Shown piece after piece: positions 8,399-17,017 of a DNA stretch of 48,805 nt (the stretch's first letter is position 1; each line of letters starts with the position of its first letter). The DNA is from Bacteroidota bacterium. GTDB lineage: Bacteria > Bacteroidota > Bacteroidia > Palsa-948. The notes below the pieces were generated by a model, which saw only the letters and a list, made by a program, of their open reading frames with translations, had not been told where the DNA came from and ran no database searches. Both the position numbers and the translations under genes were made by a program. The stretch covers positions 1-48,805 of the forward strand of contig PLUL01000059.1 of assembly GCA_003164895.1 (NCBI GenBank). Reading direction: 5' to 3'.

Positions 8399-8632
8399 GT
8401 ATCTGTAGGTATAGCCATCAAAACACTTGTATTTGCCATTGTATCTGCAGGCACAGGCACCAAGACAACTGTATTTGCCCATGTATCTACAGACACAGCC
8501 ATCCAAACAACTGTATTTGCACCTGTATCTGCAAGTACAGCCATCAAAACAACTGTATTTGCTCCTGTATCAGCAGGCACAACCACCAAAACAACTGTAT
8601 TTGCCTCTATATCTGCAGATATAGCCATCATT
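8399..8632. repeat. 42-bp tandem repeat array (five full units plus a partial one)
   Basis: Units start at 8423, 8465, 8507, 8549 and 8591, each exactly 42 bp, with a partial unit from about 8399. The core is ACAACTGTATTTGC, then about 4 variable bases, then TATCTGCAGGCACAGCC-ATCAAA. Because 42 is divisible by three, frames stay open through the array. A plus-strand frame (8393-8674) reads a 14-residue repeat like TTVFAPVSAGTAIK, and a minus-strand frame (8350-8667) reads one like ADTGANTVVLMAV. Neither has a signal peptide or any domain I know, and I do not call either as a gene. The plus frame stops 11 nt before the next start codon. The whole 403-bp gap from 8283 to 8685 contains nothing else I can name. 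Confidence 0.85.
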
Positions 8633-8685
8633 ACAACCTCCTTATTAAGACAACTCAAACCAAACATAAACTAAAAAACCAATTT

Positions 8686-9636
8686 ATGACAAAAGCATGG
8701 TCGTTCACACAAAACCCAATCCTTCATGCCACCGATTACAACTACAAACTTGGCATGGAAATCAGCACGTTTCATGATAGCGCGCTTAATGCTGCCAAAG
8801 CTGACCCATTTATTCTTTCGCTTTATGGTACTTACCATCCCTTGCACCTTGCCTACAAAAATGCTTACGAGGCATGGGTGGCGCAGGGCGGTATGCAGCA
8901 GGGCGAAACCTTAAACCTTAGCCAGTTGCTGCAATTATTATCCAATACCAAAATAAAAGCATGGGATATTGCAATTCAAAATGTGTATGCGCAAAACACT
9001 ACGCAGTATAAAAAACTATTGCCTAACAATCGCACCCCTTTTCAACATGGAACACAGCAAAGCAAAATTAATGCAGTGAACGGATTGAGCATTGCCATTG
9101 GCACAATCGCGGTGCTTGCAGCGGTGAAAAATGACGTGGATGCTTTTTACAAACAGCTTGACTTTGCGCTCACCACTCAAAAAGGAAGCAAGACCAACAC
9201 GGCAACTATGAGCGGAAATTTAGAAACCGCGCGTGTTAATTTCTGCATCGGTCAGTACGCCAACATTGGCGCGTTCATTCAAAAGTACGCTGCTACTCCC
9301 GAGAAAATAAATCTGTATTTTGATTTGGTAGGAATCCGCAACGGGCATCAATCGGTATTTACAGGATTGGTTGCAACACAATCGGCATACACCATTGTGA
9401 AACATACGTTTGGCGCAACCGATCAAATTAATTTGCTCAACTCCGGCACTACACAACTTAAATTTTATTTATCACAAACCAAAGATGCAAATCCGCCCAC
9501 AGCGGTTGTAACCCTCGAACCCAGCACACAGCAAACCATTAATGCAAACGCATTGGGAAATATTGCCAATTCATTTCTCATGGTTTATAATGCGGATGCC
9601 AACATGAAAGGAGAATTCAGCGTGGAGATTTTGTAG
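8686..9636 (+). CDS. Hypothetical protein, 316 aa
   Basis: I do not recognise this protein. It starts MTKAWSFTQNPILHATDYNY, has no signal peptide and no membrane segment, and looks cytoplasmic. The first 200 residues are helical in character (HLAYKNAYEAWVAQGG, LNLSQLLQLLSNTKIKAWDIAI). The last 80 look beta-rich (QLKFYLSQTKDANPPTAVVTLEPS, FLMVYNADANMKGEFSVEIL). Codon usage and length support a real gene. It sits directly after the 42-bp repeat array and is followed by a terminator-like hairpin at 9693. It could be a lineage-specific protein whose expression or N-terminus is linked to the repeats, but that is only positional inference. Confidence 0.75.
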   Translation: MTKAWSFTQNPILHATDYNYKLGMEISTFHDSALNAAKADPFILSLYGTYHPLHLAYKNAYEAWVAQGGMQQGETLNLSQLLQLLSNTKIKAWDIAIQNVYAQNTTQYKKLLPNNRTPFQHGTQQSKINAVNGLSIAIGTIAVLAAVKNDVDAFYKQLDFALTTQKGSKTNTATMSGNLETARVNFCIGQYANIGAFIQKYAATPEKINLYFDLVGIRNGHQSVFTGLVATQSAYTIVKHTFGATDQINLLNSGTTQLKFYLSQTKDANPPTAVVTLEPSTQQTINANALGNIANSFLMVYNADANMKGEFSVEIL

Positions 9637-9692
9637 CAAGCAATTTTCATAATTGTGTTTTGAATTAATTATTTTCTTTTAGAAACACCTAT

Positions 9693-9727
9693 TAGCCCTG
9701 ACTTGAAAGTTGGGGCTATTTTTTTGC
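9693..9727 (+). terminator. Rho-independent terminator after the 316-aa hypothetical gene
   Basis: TAGCCC (9693-9698) pairs with GGGCTA (9713-9718). Inner pairs extend the stem to a small loop, and a run of T residues follows at 9719-9725. Confidence 0.75.
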
Positions 9728-9804
9728 CTATTTATCAATAAATATCAATTATTAACCATACATTAACACATTTTATGGGGGTAAGTTAATAAAAAGTGTA
9801 CTTT

Positions 9805-9837
9805 TTTGTTGCATACCCACAGTTTTTTATACATTTG
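9805..9837 (+). promoter_or_regulatory. Promoter of the glutamine synthetase gene
   Basis: TTTG at 9805-9808 and TACATTTG at 9830-9837 are separated by 21 nt, the textbook Bacteroidota spacing for -33 and -7 elements. This leaves a leader of roughly 45-50 nt before the ATG at 9890. The region upstream also holds a GGGGG tract at 9777-9781; I see no clear regulator site. Confidence 0.8.
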
Positions 9838-9889
9838 TGGACTAAAATCATAAAAACATTCAATCAACAATATAAAAACCTAATTTAAG

Positions 9890-12172
9890 ATGGCAATTCA
9901 AAGATTTCGCGCACTCGAAGAAGTGCTCAGCAGAACACCGGTACATGTGGAGCTTCCTGCAAAAACCGTTTCCGATTTCTTCGGAGAAAATGTTTTCAAT
10001 AAGGAAACCATGAAGAAATGGCTTTCGGACGAAGCCTACAAAAGCGTGAAGGCAGCCATTGAACAGGGAACAAAAATTGACCGCAGCATTGCCGATGATG
10101 TGGCATCGAGCATGAAGGCATGGGCAATGAGCAAAGGGGTTTCGCACTATACACACTGGTTCCAGCCACTCACCGGTACCACTGCAGAAAAACACGATGC
10201 CTTTGCACAAAATATTGAAGACGGAAAAGCACTCGAGCGTTTTGATGGCGACCAACTCGTGCAGCAAGAACCCGATGCTTCTTCTTTTCCGAGCGGAGGA
10301 ATTCGCAGCACATTTGAAGCGCGCGGTTACACGGCATGGGATCCAACATCTCCTGCATTCATCATCGGACAAACACTTTGCATCCCTACAATTTTTGTTT
10401 CCTATACAGGCGAAGCATTGGATTATAAAACTCCATTATTGAAAGCGCTTCACGCCATTGATAAAGCTGCGGTGGATGTTTGTCAGTACTTTGATAAGAA
10501 CGTTACCAAGGTTTCTGCAACTCTGGGATGGGAGCAAGAATATTTTCTGATCGACTCGGCATTTTACAATGCACGTCCTGACATCGCGTTCACAGGCAGA
10601 GCACTGTTCGGTCATGCAGGTGCAAAAGGTCAGCAATTGGAAGATCATTATTTCGGTTCTATTCCCGAAAGAGTGCTGGCATATATCCGCGAACTGGAAA
10701 TTGAATGTTACAAACTGGGAATTCCGGTGAAGACGCGTCACAACGAAGTAGCACCCAACCAATTTGAGTTAGCTCCTGTCTTTGAAGAAGCAAATCTGGC
10801 AGTGGATCACAATTCTCTGCTCATGGACATCATGGAAAAAGTAGCGCGCAGACATAATTTCCGCGTTTTGCTCCATGAAAAACCATTTGCAGGCGTGAAT
10901 GGTTCGGGCAAACATAACAACTGGAGTTTGAGCACTAACACAGGAAAAAATTTATTGGGTCCCGGCAAAACTCCAAAGACCAACTTAATGTTCCTGAGTT
11001 TTTTCGTGAACACGATCAAAGCAGTTCATGATAATGCGGATCTGATGCGCGCAGTAATTGCTTCGGCAGGAAACGAACATCGCCTGGGAGCGAACGAAGC
11101 GCCTCCGGCAATTGTTTCTGTTTTCATCGGAAGTCAACTCACAAAGATCCTTGCAGAACTTGAGAAGAAAGTGAAATCAGGCAAAATGACACCCGAAGAA
11201 AAGACCGATCTCAAATTAAATATCGGAAAGATACCTTCCATCCTTTTGGATAACACCGACAGGAATCGCACTTCGCCATTTGCATTCACCGGAAATAAAT
11301 TCGAGTTCCGCGCGGTGGGCTCATCGGCAAATTGCGCTGCTGCAATGACGGTTGTAAACACCATCATGGCAGATCAGCTGGTGAAATTCAAAAAAGATGT
11401 GGATGGAAAAATGGAAAAGGGAATTGAAAAAGACGAAGCTATTTTCCAAATTCTGCACGATTATATTTCTGCAACCAAAAAAATTCTTTTCGAAGGAAAC
11501 GGTTACAGCGAAGATTGGGTGAAAGAAGCAAAGAAGCGCGGGCTTTCCAACATCAAAACCACTCCCGAAGCACTGAAAGTGTTAATGAGAAAAGAAGTGG
11601 TAAAACTTTTTGAGCAAAATAATATTATGAGTGAGCGCGAGCAGCACGCACGTTACGAAATTCAGCTGGAAACATACATGAAGAAAATTCAGATCGAATC
11701 ACGCATGATCGGGGAAATGGCAATTGCTTCTATCATTCCATCGGCAATGAAATATCAAACCTCGTTGATGGAAAATGTAGTGTTAATGAAAGAAGTTACA
11801 ACATATACCCCATCTCTAAAGGGAGAAATGAAATCCCAAAAGGCAGTTCTCGCAGGGATGGATGATATCGAAAGTCAACAGCTCCCTTCAGGGCGGGGGG
11901 CAAGTGCCGGAGATTTAGTCTCTTCGCAAATGGAAACTATACAAGAAATTTCCGAACATATTTCAGCAGTAAAAAATAATGTTTACAAAATGATCGAAGC
12001 ACGCAAAAAAGCAAACTCGCTCGAAGATGCTCAGGAAAAAGCAACTGCTTATTGCGAACATGTAAAACCTTACTTTGATGAGATACGCTACCACGCAGAT
12101 AAATTGGAGTTTGTTGTGGATGATGAATTGTGGGCGCTTCCAAAATACAGGGAAATGCTTTTCACTCGATAA
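9890..12172 (+). CDS. glnN: Type III glutamine synthetase (GlnN family) with an in-frame insertion
   Basis: The enzyme makes glutamine from glutamate, ammonia and ATP in the cytoplasm. It is 760 residues long, somewhat longer than the roughly 700-730 usual for type III enzymes. Family signatures include FPSGGIRSTFEARGYTAWDP, LGWEQEYFLID, RHNEVAPNQFELAPVFEEAN, HEKPFAGVNGSGKHNNWS and NRTSPFAFTGNKFEFRAVGS. It ends with the typical DELWALPKYREMLFTR. Between MKEV and IQEISEHI, near residues 640-685, there are about 30 extra residues rich in Ser, Gly and Gln. They coincide with a DNA segment with inverted-repeat ends (11804-11901). The gene has its own promoter and terminator, so it is monocistronic. 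Confidence 0.95.
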   Translation: MAIQRFRALEEVLSRTPVHVELPAKTVSDFFGENVFNKETMKKWLSDEAYKSVKAAIEQGTKIDRSIADDVASSMKAWAMSKGVSHYTHWFQPLTGTTAEKHDAFAQNIEDGKALERFDGDQLVQQEPDASSFPSGGIRSTFEARGYTAWDPTSPAFIIGQTLCIPTIFVSYTGEALDYKTPLLKALHAIDKAAVDVCQYFDKNVTKVSATLGWEQEYFLIDSAFYNARPDIAFTGRALFGHAGAKGQQLEDHYFGSIPERVLAYIRELEIECYKLGIPVKTRHNEVAPNQFELAPVFEEANLAVDHNSLLMDIMEKVARRHNFRVLLHEKPFAGVNGSGKHNNWSLSTNTGKNLLGPGKTPKTNLMFLSFFVNTIKAVHDNADLMRAVIASAGNEHRLGANEAPPAIVSVFIGSQLTKILAELEKKVKSGKMTPEEKTDLKLNIGKIPSILLDNTDRNRTSPFAFTGNKFEFRAVGSSANCAAAMTVVNTIMADQLVKFKKDVDGKMEKGIEKDEAIFQILHDYISATKKILFEGNGYSEDWVKEAKKRGLSNIKTTPEALKVLMRKEVVKLFEQNNIMSEREQHARYEIQLETYMKKIQIESRMIGEMAIASIIPSAMKYQTSLMENVVLMKEVTTYTPSLKGEMKSQKAVLAGMDDIESQQLPSGRGASAGDLVSSQMETIQEISEHISAVKNNVYKMIEARKKANSLEDAQEKATAYCEHVKPYFDEIRYHADKLEFVVDDELWALPKYREMLFTR
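11804..11901. repeat. Putative repeat element inserted in frame within the glutamine synthetase gene
   Basis: The segment runs from an ACCCCATCTCTAAAGGGAG-like end to a CTCCCTTCAGGGCGGGGGGC-like end. CTAAAGGGAG at 11816-11825 is the inverted complement of CTCCCTTCAG at 11882-11891 with one mismatch. The composition (C-tract on one side, G-tract on the other) differs sharply from the flanking codons. The encoded residues interrupt the conserved C-terminal region without a stop. Exact borders are estimated. Confidence 0.6.
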
Positions 12173-12208
12173 AGTTGGGTTAAATAACAAAGCAGAGTTA
12201 ATAAGTTT

Positions 12209-12243
12209 AAACCCGCTCATAAATTCAGGAGCGGGTTTTTTCT
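12209..12243 (+). terminator. Rho-independent terminator after glutamine synthetase
   Basis: A perfect 10-bp stem AAACCCGCTC (12209-12218) / GAGCGGGTTT (12229-12238) with a 10-nt loop is followed by a T-rich run. Confidence 0.9.
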
Positions 12244-12264
12244 TTTCTTTGTTCACATTATAAC

Positions 12265-12293
12265 TTGTTATTTCGCGGAATTACATATTTTTG
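12265..12293 (+). promoter_or_regulatory. Promoter of the PorE-like gene
   Basis: TTG at 12265-12267 and TATTTTTG at 12286-12293 are separated by 18 nt. Transcription would start just after 12293. This excludes the TTG opening of the long reading frame at 12291 and leaves an approximately 95-nt leader before the ATG at 12396. Confidence 0.6.
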
Positions 12294-12395
12294 CCAACTA
12301 AATTTGCTATTTCAAACAAAAAATCTACTTTAGCACCCGATTTTCAAGAACCCATCCTTGAAGTATTCAAGGAACTAATAATCTACCTGATGAAT

Positions 12396-14666
12396 ATGTA
12401 TAAAAGAATCAGCTTATTTTTTTTCGCACTTCTGTTTTGTGCCAGCGCTTTTGCTCAGAAAAACTTCCAGAAAGAAGCGGATAAAAAATTTAATTCCTTC
12501 GAATATTATGCAGCTATTGACCTATACAAAGCGGCTTACAAAAAAGCAAGTAAGAAACAAAAGCCTGAGTGTTTGTGGAAAACCGCTGAGTGTTATCGCC
12601 TCATTAACGATATGAAACAGGCAGAGGTTTATTATCAAAAAGCAATTAAAGCAAAATGTGAGCAATCAGTCCTTGCACAACTTTATCTTGCCGATGCCAT
12701 GAAAATGCAGGAAAAATATCCTGAAGCGATGAATGAATACGAAAAGTACAGCAAGGAGGTTCCTTCCGACAAACGCGGTTCTAATGGAGCAAAAGGATGC
12801 GAACAAGCTCAGAAGTGGAAAGATAATCCCACACGCTACAAAGTAGAAAACATGATTCAAATTAATTCCAAGGATCTTGATTACTGTCCCATGTATGCCG
12901 AACGAAAAAAATACACCACACTTCTTTTTACTTCAACAAGGCAAGGCGCTACGGGAGATATTGATCCGAACATTGGCGCTTTATATGCTGATATCTTCAT
13001 GACTAAGGTTGACAAGAATGGAAAATGGAGTACGCCCACTCCGCTTCCTGCTCCTATCAGCACAAAAGCAAATGAAGCTGCCTGCGTACTTGATCAAAAA
13101 GGAAGCACCATGTATTTTACACGATGTAGTGTAGTCAAAAATAAAGAGCTGAAATGCCAGATTTACGAAACAACAAAACGCGGGCAAGTATGGGATGAAC
13201 CAGTACTTCTTCCATTTAATAATGAATCTTTCGACTATGCACACCCTGCTCTGAGTAGAGATGAAAAAATCATGATTTTTACTTCTAACTTAAAAGATAG
13301 TTTACATCCGGGATACGGAGGAACGGATTTGTATTATGTTACTTGGGATGCTAAAGCAAAAAAGTGGAGTGATAAACCGATTAATATGGGTCCCGACATT
13401 AACACAGAAGGTAATGAATCTTTCCCTTTTCTTCATGATGATGGAACACTATATTTCGCATCAGACGGTTGGCCCGGCATGGGTGGTTTAGATATTTTTA
13501 AAGCAGAAAAATTAGGAAACGATAACAAATGGGGCAAAGTGGAGAATATGAAATACCCAATTAATTCTGCTGCCGATGATTTCTCCATCATCTTTGAAGG
13601 GGAAAGGGAACGTGGATATTTGACTTCCAATCGTCCTGGTGGAAAAGGGCTGGATGATATTTATTCATTCACACTTCCACCGCTGCTCTATATGCTCGAA
13701 GGTTATGTAACCGAAGAATTGACAAAACTTCCTGTTCCAAATGCAACTATAAAATTGGTTGGTTCGGATAATACTTCATTTGAAATTAAAACCGATTCAA
13801 AAGGATATTATAAATACGAAACAAACGGACAAGCAAGATATATTAATGGTTCTACGTCCTACGTTGTAAGTGCATCAGCATTGGATGTAAAAACTCCTGA
13901 CTTTCCGGATGGACTGCTCGGAAATCCAAAAGCAAAAATTACAACGGTAGGCGAAAAGGAATCTAAAAATTATCGTCAGGATTTTGTGTTGAAGAAGATT
14001 GTAAAAGAAATGAGAATGCCGCTTGTGCTTTTCAATGTTAATAAAGATGATTTAGGACATCCTTCTAATCCAAAAGATTCGTTGGAATTTTTGGTAAAGG
14101 TGATGAATGAAAGTCCAAACATTACTGTTGAGCTTGCTGCACATACGGATTATCGTAACGATGCTAAATACAATCAGGATTTATCTTTCAGGCGCGCAAA
14201 AACTTGCGTTGATTATCTTATCTCCGAAAAAGGAATTGATCCAAATCGTATTTCTCCAAAAGGATACGGAGAAAGCAGTCCTGCTAAAACCGACAGGGAC
14301 TTAACAACTCCAAGTGGTAAACTCATTCCGAAAGGAACCATATTATCGGAAAAATGGATTGATGCAAATTTTCCTCTAAAGAAAAATAAAGATGATTACG
14401 AATTTGTGATGCAGATCAATCGTAGAGTGGTGTTCTCCATCTTGAGAAAAGATTATGTTCCATCAGGCACAAAAACCGATGGACCTAAAACTGCTCCTGA
14501 AATTAAAGTAACAAAGAGCACTTCTGAAGGCGGTGAAGGTGATTCTAAAACTGAGTGGGATGATGATACAACAACTCCTCCACAACAACAGCAGGTTGCT
14601 CCTCCTCAGCAAACTGCGCCTCAACAACAACAGCAGACAACGCCTCCGCCTAAAAAACCTAAATAA
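12396..14666 (+). CDS. PorE-like TPR / PD40 propeller / CRD / OmpA-domain outer-membrane protein
   Basis: I choose ATG 12396 because it opens a clean signal peptide (MYKRISLFFFALLFCASAFA); ATG 12390 is also possible. The 756-residue protein has TPR-like repeats (about 25-130), a PD40 propeller (about 168-428, e.g. YGGTDLYYVTWD, GTLYFASDGWPGMGGLDIF) and a carboxypeptidase-regulatory beta-sandwich (about 431-531, LEGYVTEELTKLPVPNATIKL). An OmpA-like peptidoglycan-binding domain follows (about 538-681, VELAAHTDYRND, LSFRRAKTCVDYLI). The Gln/Pro tail (700-756) is low complexity. The domain order equals that of PorE, a type IX secretion component, but similar paralogues are common in Bacteroidota. 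A T9SS or envelope-tethering role is thus likely but not proven. No lipobox is visible, unlike P. gingivalis PorE. Confidence 0.85.
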   Translation: MYKRISLFFFALLFCASAFAQKNFQKEADKKFNSFEYYAAIDLYKAAYKKASKKQKPECLWKTAECYRLINDMKQAEVYYQKAIKAKCEQSVLAQLYLADAMKMQEKYPEAMNEYEKYSKEVPSDKRGSNGAKGCEQAQKWKDNPTRYKVENMIQINSKDLDYCPMYAERKKYTTLLFTSTRQGATGDIDPNIGALYADIFMTKVDKNGKWSTPTPLPAPISTKANEAACVLDQKGSTMYFTRCSVVKNKELKCQIYETTKRGQVWDEPVLLPFNNESFDYAHPALSRDEKIMIFTSNLKDSLHPGYGGTDLYYVTWDAKAKKWSDKPINMGPDINTEGNESFPFLHDDGTLYFASDGWPGMGGLDIFKAEKLGNDNKWGKVENMKYPINSAADDFSIIFEGERERGYLTSNRPGGKGLDDIYSFTLPPLLYMLEGYVTEELTKLPVPNATIKLVGSDNTSFEIKTDSKGYYKYETNGQARYINGSTSYVVSASALDVKTPDFPDGLLGNPKAKITTVGEKESKNYRQDFVLKKIVKEMRMPLVLFNVNKDDLGHPSNPKDSLEFLVKVMNESPNITVELAAHTDYRNDAKYNQDLSFRRAKTCVDYLISEKGIDPNRISPKGYGESSPAKTDRDLTTPSGKLIPKGTILSEKWIDANFPLKKNKDDYEFVMQINRRVVFSILRKDYVPSGTKTDGPKTAPEIKVTKSTSEGGEGDSKTEWDDDTTTPPQQQQVAPPQQTAPQQQQQTTPPPKKPK

Positions 14667-14688
14667 CAATAATATATTTTCCATTAAG

Positions 14689-14720
14689 AATATCCCGATA
14701 TTTGTCGGGATATTTTTTTT
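14689..14720 (+). terminator. Rho-independent terminator between the PorE-like gene and purM
   Basis: AATATCCCGA (14689-14698) and TCGGGATATT (14705-14714) form a perfect 10-bp stem with a 6-nt loop, followed by eight T. It lies only 11 nt upstream of the purM start, so the purM promoter must overlap it or purM depends on read-through. Confidence 0.88.
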
Positions 14721-14731
14721 AGTAGAGGTTC

Positions 14732-15901
14732 ATGAGTTCATCACGATATAATTTACGGGGAGTTTCCGCCACAAAAGAGGATGTGCATAACGCCATCAAA
14801 AAATTGGATAGGGGAATTTTTTCAAATGCCTTTTGTAAAATTATTCCCGATCATTTAAGCGGAAGTAAAAATCATTGCGTGGTGATGCATGCCGATGGTG
14901 CTGGTACAAAATCTTCATTAGCATATATCTATTGGAAAGAAACCGGTGACCTTTCCGTGTGGAAAGGGATTGCGCAGGATGCTCTCGTGATGAACATTGA
15001 TGATTTGATTTGCATAGGCGCAGTGGACAACATTCTTGTATCTACAACGATCGGCAGAAATAAAAATCTTGTCTCAGGCGAAGTTATTTCAGCCATCATT
15101 AATGGCGTGGAAGAATTTCTGGCAAAAATGCGTTCTTATGGAATCAACATTCACTCCACAGGAGGAGAAACTGCCGATGTGGGCGATGTGGTCAAAACTA
15201 TCATTGTAGATTCTACTGTTACTTGCCGAATGAAACGCAAAGATGTTATTGACGAAAAAATTAAAGCAGGTGATGTGATCGTAGGTCTTGCTTCTTTCGG
15301 AAAAGCAAAATATGAAAATGCATATAACGGAGGAATGGGAAGTAACGGATTAACTTCTGCGCGCCATGATGTATTTTCGAAGATATATTTAGAAAAATAT
15401 CCTGAAAGTTTTGACGCAGCTATTCCGAATGAAGTAGTTTATTCCGGAACAAAAAAACTTACAGATCCAACAGAAGTAAAAGGTGTTGATGCAGGAAAAC
15501 TTGTGTTATCTCCTACAAGAACGTATGCTCCAATCATCAAAAAGATAATTGAAAAACATGGCAAGAACATTCACGGCATCATTCACTGTTCAGGAGGTGG
15601 ACAAACAAAAGTGTTGAAATTCGTAAATGGAGTTCATGTAATCAAAGATAATTTATTTCCAACTCCGCCTCTTTTCAGATTGATTCAACAAGAATCTAAA
15701 ACCGACTGGAAGGAAATGTATCAGGTGTTTAATATGGGACACAGGATGGAAATCTATACGGACAAAAAATCTGCCGAAAAAATTATTTCTATTTCGAGAT
15801 CATTTGGTGTGGATGCACAAATCATAGGGAGAGTTGAAAAATCTACCAACAAGAAAAATAAATTGACGATTGAAAGTCAGCACGGAAAATTTGAATACTA
15901 A
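14732..15901 (+). CDS. purM: Phosphoribosylformylglycinamidine cyclo-ligase (AIR synthase)
   Basis: This enzyme closes the imidazole ring of AIR from FGAM and ATP in purine synthesis. The 389-residue length fits the Bacteroidota form of the family. The N-terminal glycine-rich ATP-binding part shows VVMHADGAGTKSSLAYIYWKE, and the motif DALVMNIDDLICIGA is diagnostic. Other signatures are INIHSTGGETADVGDVV, GLASFGKAKYENAYNGGMGSNGLTSAR and IHCSGGGQTKVLKF. It is followed 3 nt later by prfA, so the two are one transcription unit. I see no convincing -7 box between the upstream hairpin and the ATG. Confidence 0.93.
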   Translation: MSSSRYNLRGVSATKEDVHNAIKKLDRGIFSNAFCKIIPDHLSGSKNHCVVMHADGAGTKSSLAYIYWKETGDLSVWKGIAQDALVMNIDDLICIGAVDNILVSTTIGRNKNLVSGEVISAIINGVEEFLAKMRSYGINIHSTGGETADVGDVVKTIIVDSTVTCRMKRKDVIDEKIKAGDVIVGLASFGKAKYENAYNGGMGSNGLTSARHDVFSKIYLEKYPESFDAAIPNEVVYSGTKKLTDPTEVKGVDAGKLVLSPTRTYAPIIKKIIEKHGKNIHGIIHCSGGGQTKVLKFVNGVHVIKDNLFPTPPLFRLIQQESKTDWKEMYQVFNMGHRMEIYTDKKSAEKIISISRSFGVDAQIIGRVEKSTNKKNKLTIESQHGKFEY

Positions 15902-15904
15902 TTT

Positions 15905-16978
15905 ATGTTAGGAAAACTTGCCTCAGTAAACAATCGGTATGAAGAAGTGGAAAGGCAACTTTCTGATCCGAAGACATTGTCGGATATGAGATTATTTGCC
16001 AAGTTGAACAAAGAATACAAAGACCTGAAAGAAATCGTTGGTGCATATTATCGCTATAAAAAGATCACTGAAGATATTGAAGGAGCGAAAACAATGTTGA
16101 AGAATGAAAAAGATTCTGATCTGCTTTCCATGGCAAGAGCGGAATTGGATGAACTCATTCCTAAAAAAGCCGCACTTGAAGAAGAAGTAAAACAACTTCT
16201 CATTCCGAAAGATCCGGAAGACACAAAAAATGCAGTATTGGAAATTCGTGCTGGTACAGGCGGAGACGAAGCAAGCATTTTTGCCGGAGATCTTTACAGA
16301 ATGTATATGCGCTACTGTGAAAAAAAGAAACTGAAATTCGAGACGGTAGATTTTTCCGAAGGTACTATGGGCGGCTACAAGGAAGTAATTGTAAAAATTA
16401 CCGGAGAAAATGCATTCGGCACATTGAAATTTGAAAGTGGGGTTCATCGTGTTCAGCGTGTACCTGCAACGGAACAACAGGGAAGAGTTCACACTTCGGC
16501 AGCAACTGTAGTGGTACTTCCTGAAGCCGAAGAAGTCGATATTAAAATCAATCCTGCCGATATAGAAATTCAAACTTCGCGTTCCAGCGGTGCTGGAGGG
16601 CAGAATGTAAATAAAGTAGAAACTAAAGTGATGCTTACGCATAAACCATCAGGCATTGTGATCACCTGCCAGGAAACCCGTTCACAGGTTGACAATCGCG
16701 AACGCGCCATGGAAATTCTGCGCACAAAATTATACGAGATCGAGTACACAAAAAAAATGGGCGACATCGCACTAAAGCGAAAGACCATAGTTTCCACCGG
16801 TGACCGCTCTGCAAAGATTCGTACTTACAATTATGCACAGAGCCGCGTAACAGATCACCGCATCGGGTTGAGCATTCACAACCTTCCTGCATTTGTAGGC
16901 GGAGATATTCAAGAAATGATAGATGCATTGCAGGTTGCCGAGAATGCAGAACGATTAAAAGATGGTACGGCAGTTTAA
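15905..16978 (+). CDS. prfA: Peptide chain release factor 1
   Basis: RF1 recognises UAA and UAG stop codons and triggers peptide release. The 357-residue protein carries the PAT form of the stop-codon-reading PxT tripeptide at 187-189 ([17 protein letters not shown]). This distinguishes RF1 from RF2 (SPF). The catalytic GGQ is at 231-233 in [16 protein letters not shown]. The Gln is the target of PrmC methylation, though prmC is not in this window. The gene starts 3 nt after purM and precedes pyrF by 39 nt. Confidence 0.97.
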   Translation: MLGKLASVNNRYEEVERQLSDPKTLSDMRLFAKLNKEYKDLKEIVGAYYRYKKITEDIEGAKTMLKNEKDSDLLSMARAELDELIPKKAALEEEVKQLLIPKDPEDTKNAVLEIRAGTGGDEASIFAGDLYRMYMRYCEKKKLKFETVDFSEGTMGGYKEVIVKITGENAFGTLKFESGVHRVQRVPATEQQGRVHTSAATVVVLPEAEEVDIKINPADIEIQTSRSSGAGGQNVNKVETKVMLTHKPSGIVITCQETRSQVDNRERAMEILRTKLYEIEYTKKMGDIALKRKTIVSTGDRSAKIRTYNYAQSRVTDHRIGLSIHNLPAFVGGDIQEMIDALQVAENAERLKDGTAV

Positions 16979-17017
16979 TTTTGTCTTGCATGAGAAGATT
17001 TTAATTTATTTATCTAT

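Noticed and set aside
8399-8632. CRISPR array
   Set aside because: The units are contiguous 42-bp tandem copies with no unique spacers, and no cas gene is present.
8350-8674. Repeat-protein genes on either strand of the 42-bp array
   Set aside because: Frames are open mainly because the unit is divisible by three. No signal peptide, domain or start context favours one strand, so only the repeat is reported.
1-9636. Caspase-based defence island
   Set aside because: The caspases carry signal peptides and no nuclease, nucleotide cyclase or gasdermin-like gene is nearby, so a cytoplasmic anti-phage system is not supported.
12291-12395. N-terminal extension of the PorE-like protein starting at TTG 12291
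   Set aside because: It overlaps the TATTTTTG promoter box and places 35 non-signal residues before a perfect signal peptide. ATG 12396 is preferred.
15992-16642. 216-residue antisense frame inside prfA
   Set aside because: It is a shadow of the well-supported prfA gene; no promoter or domain.
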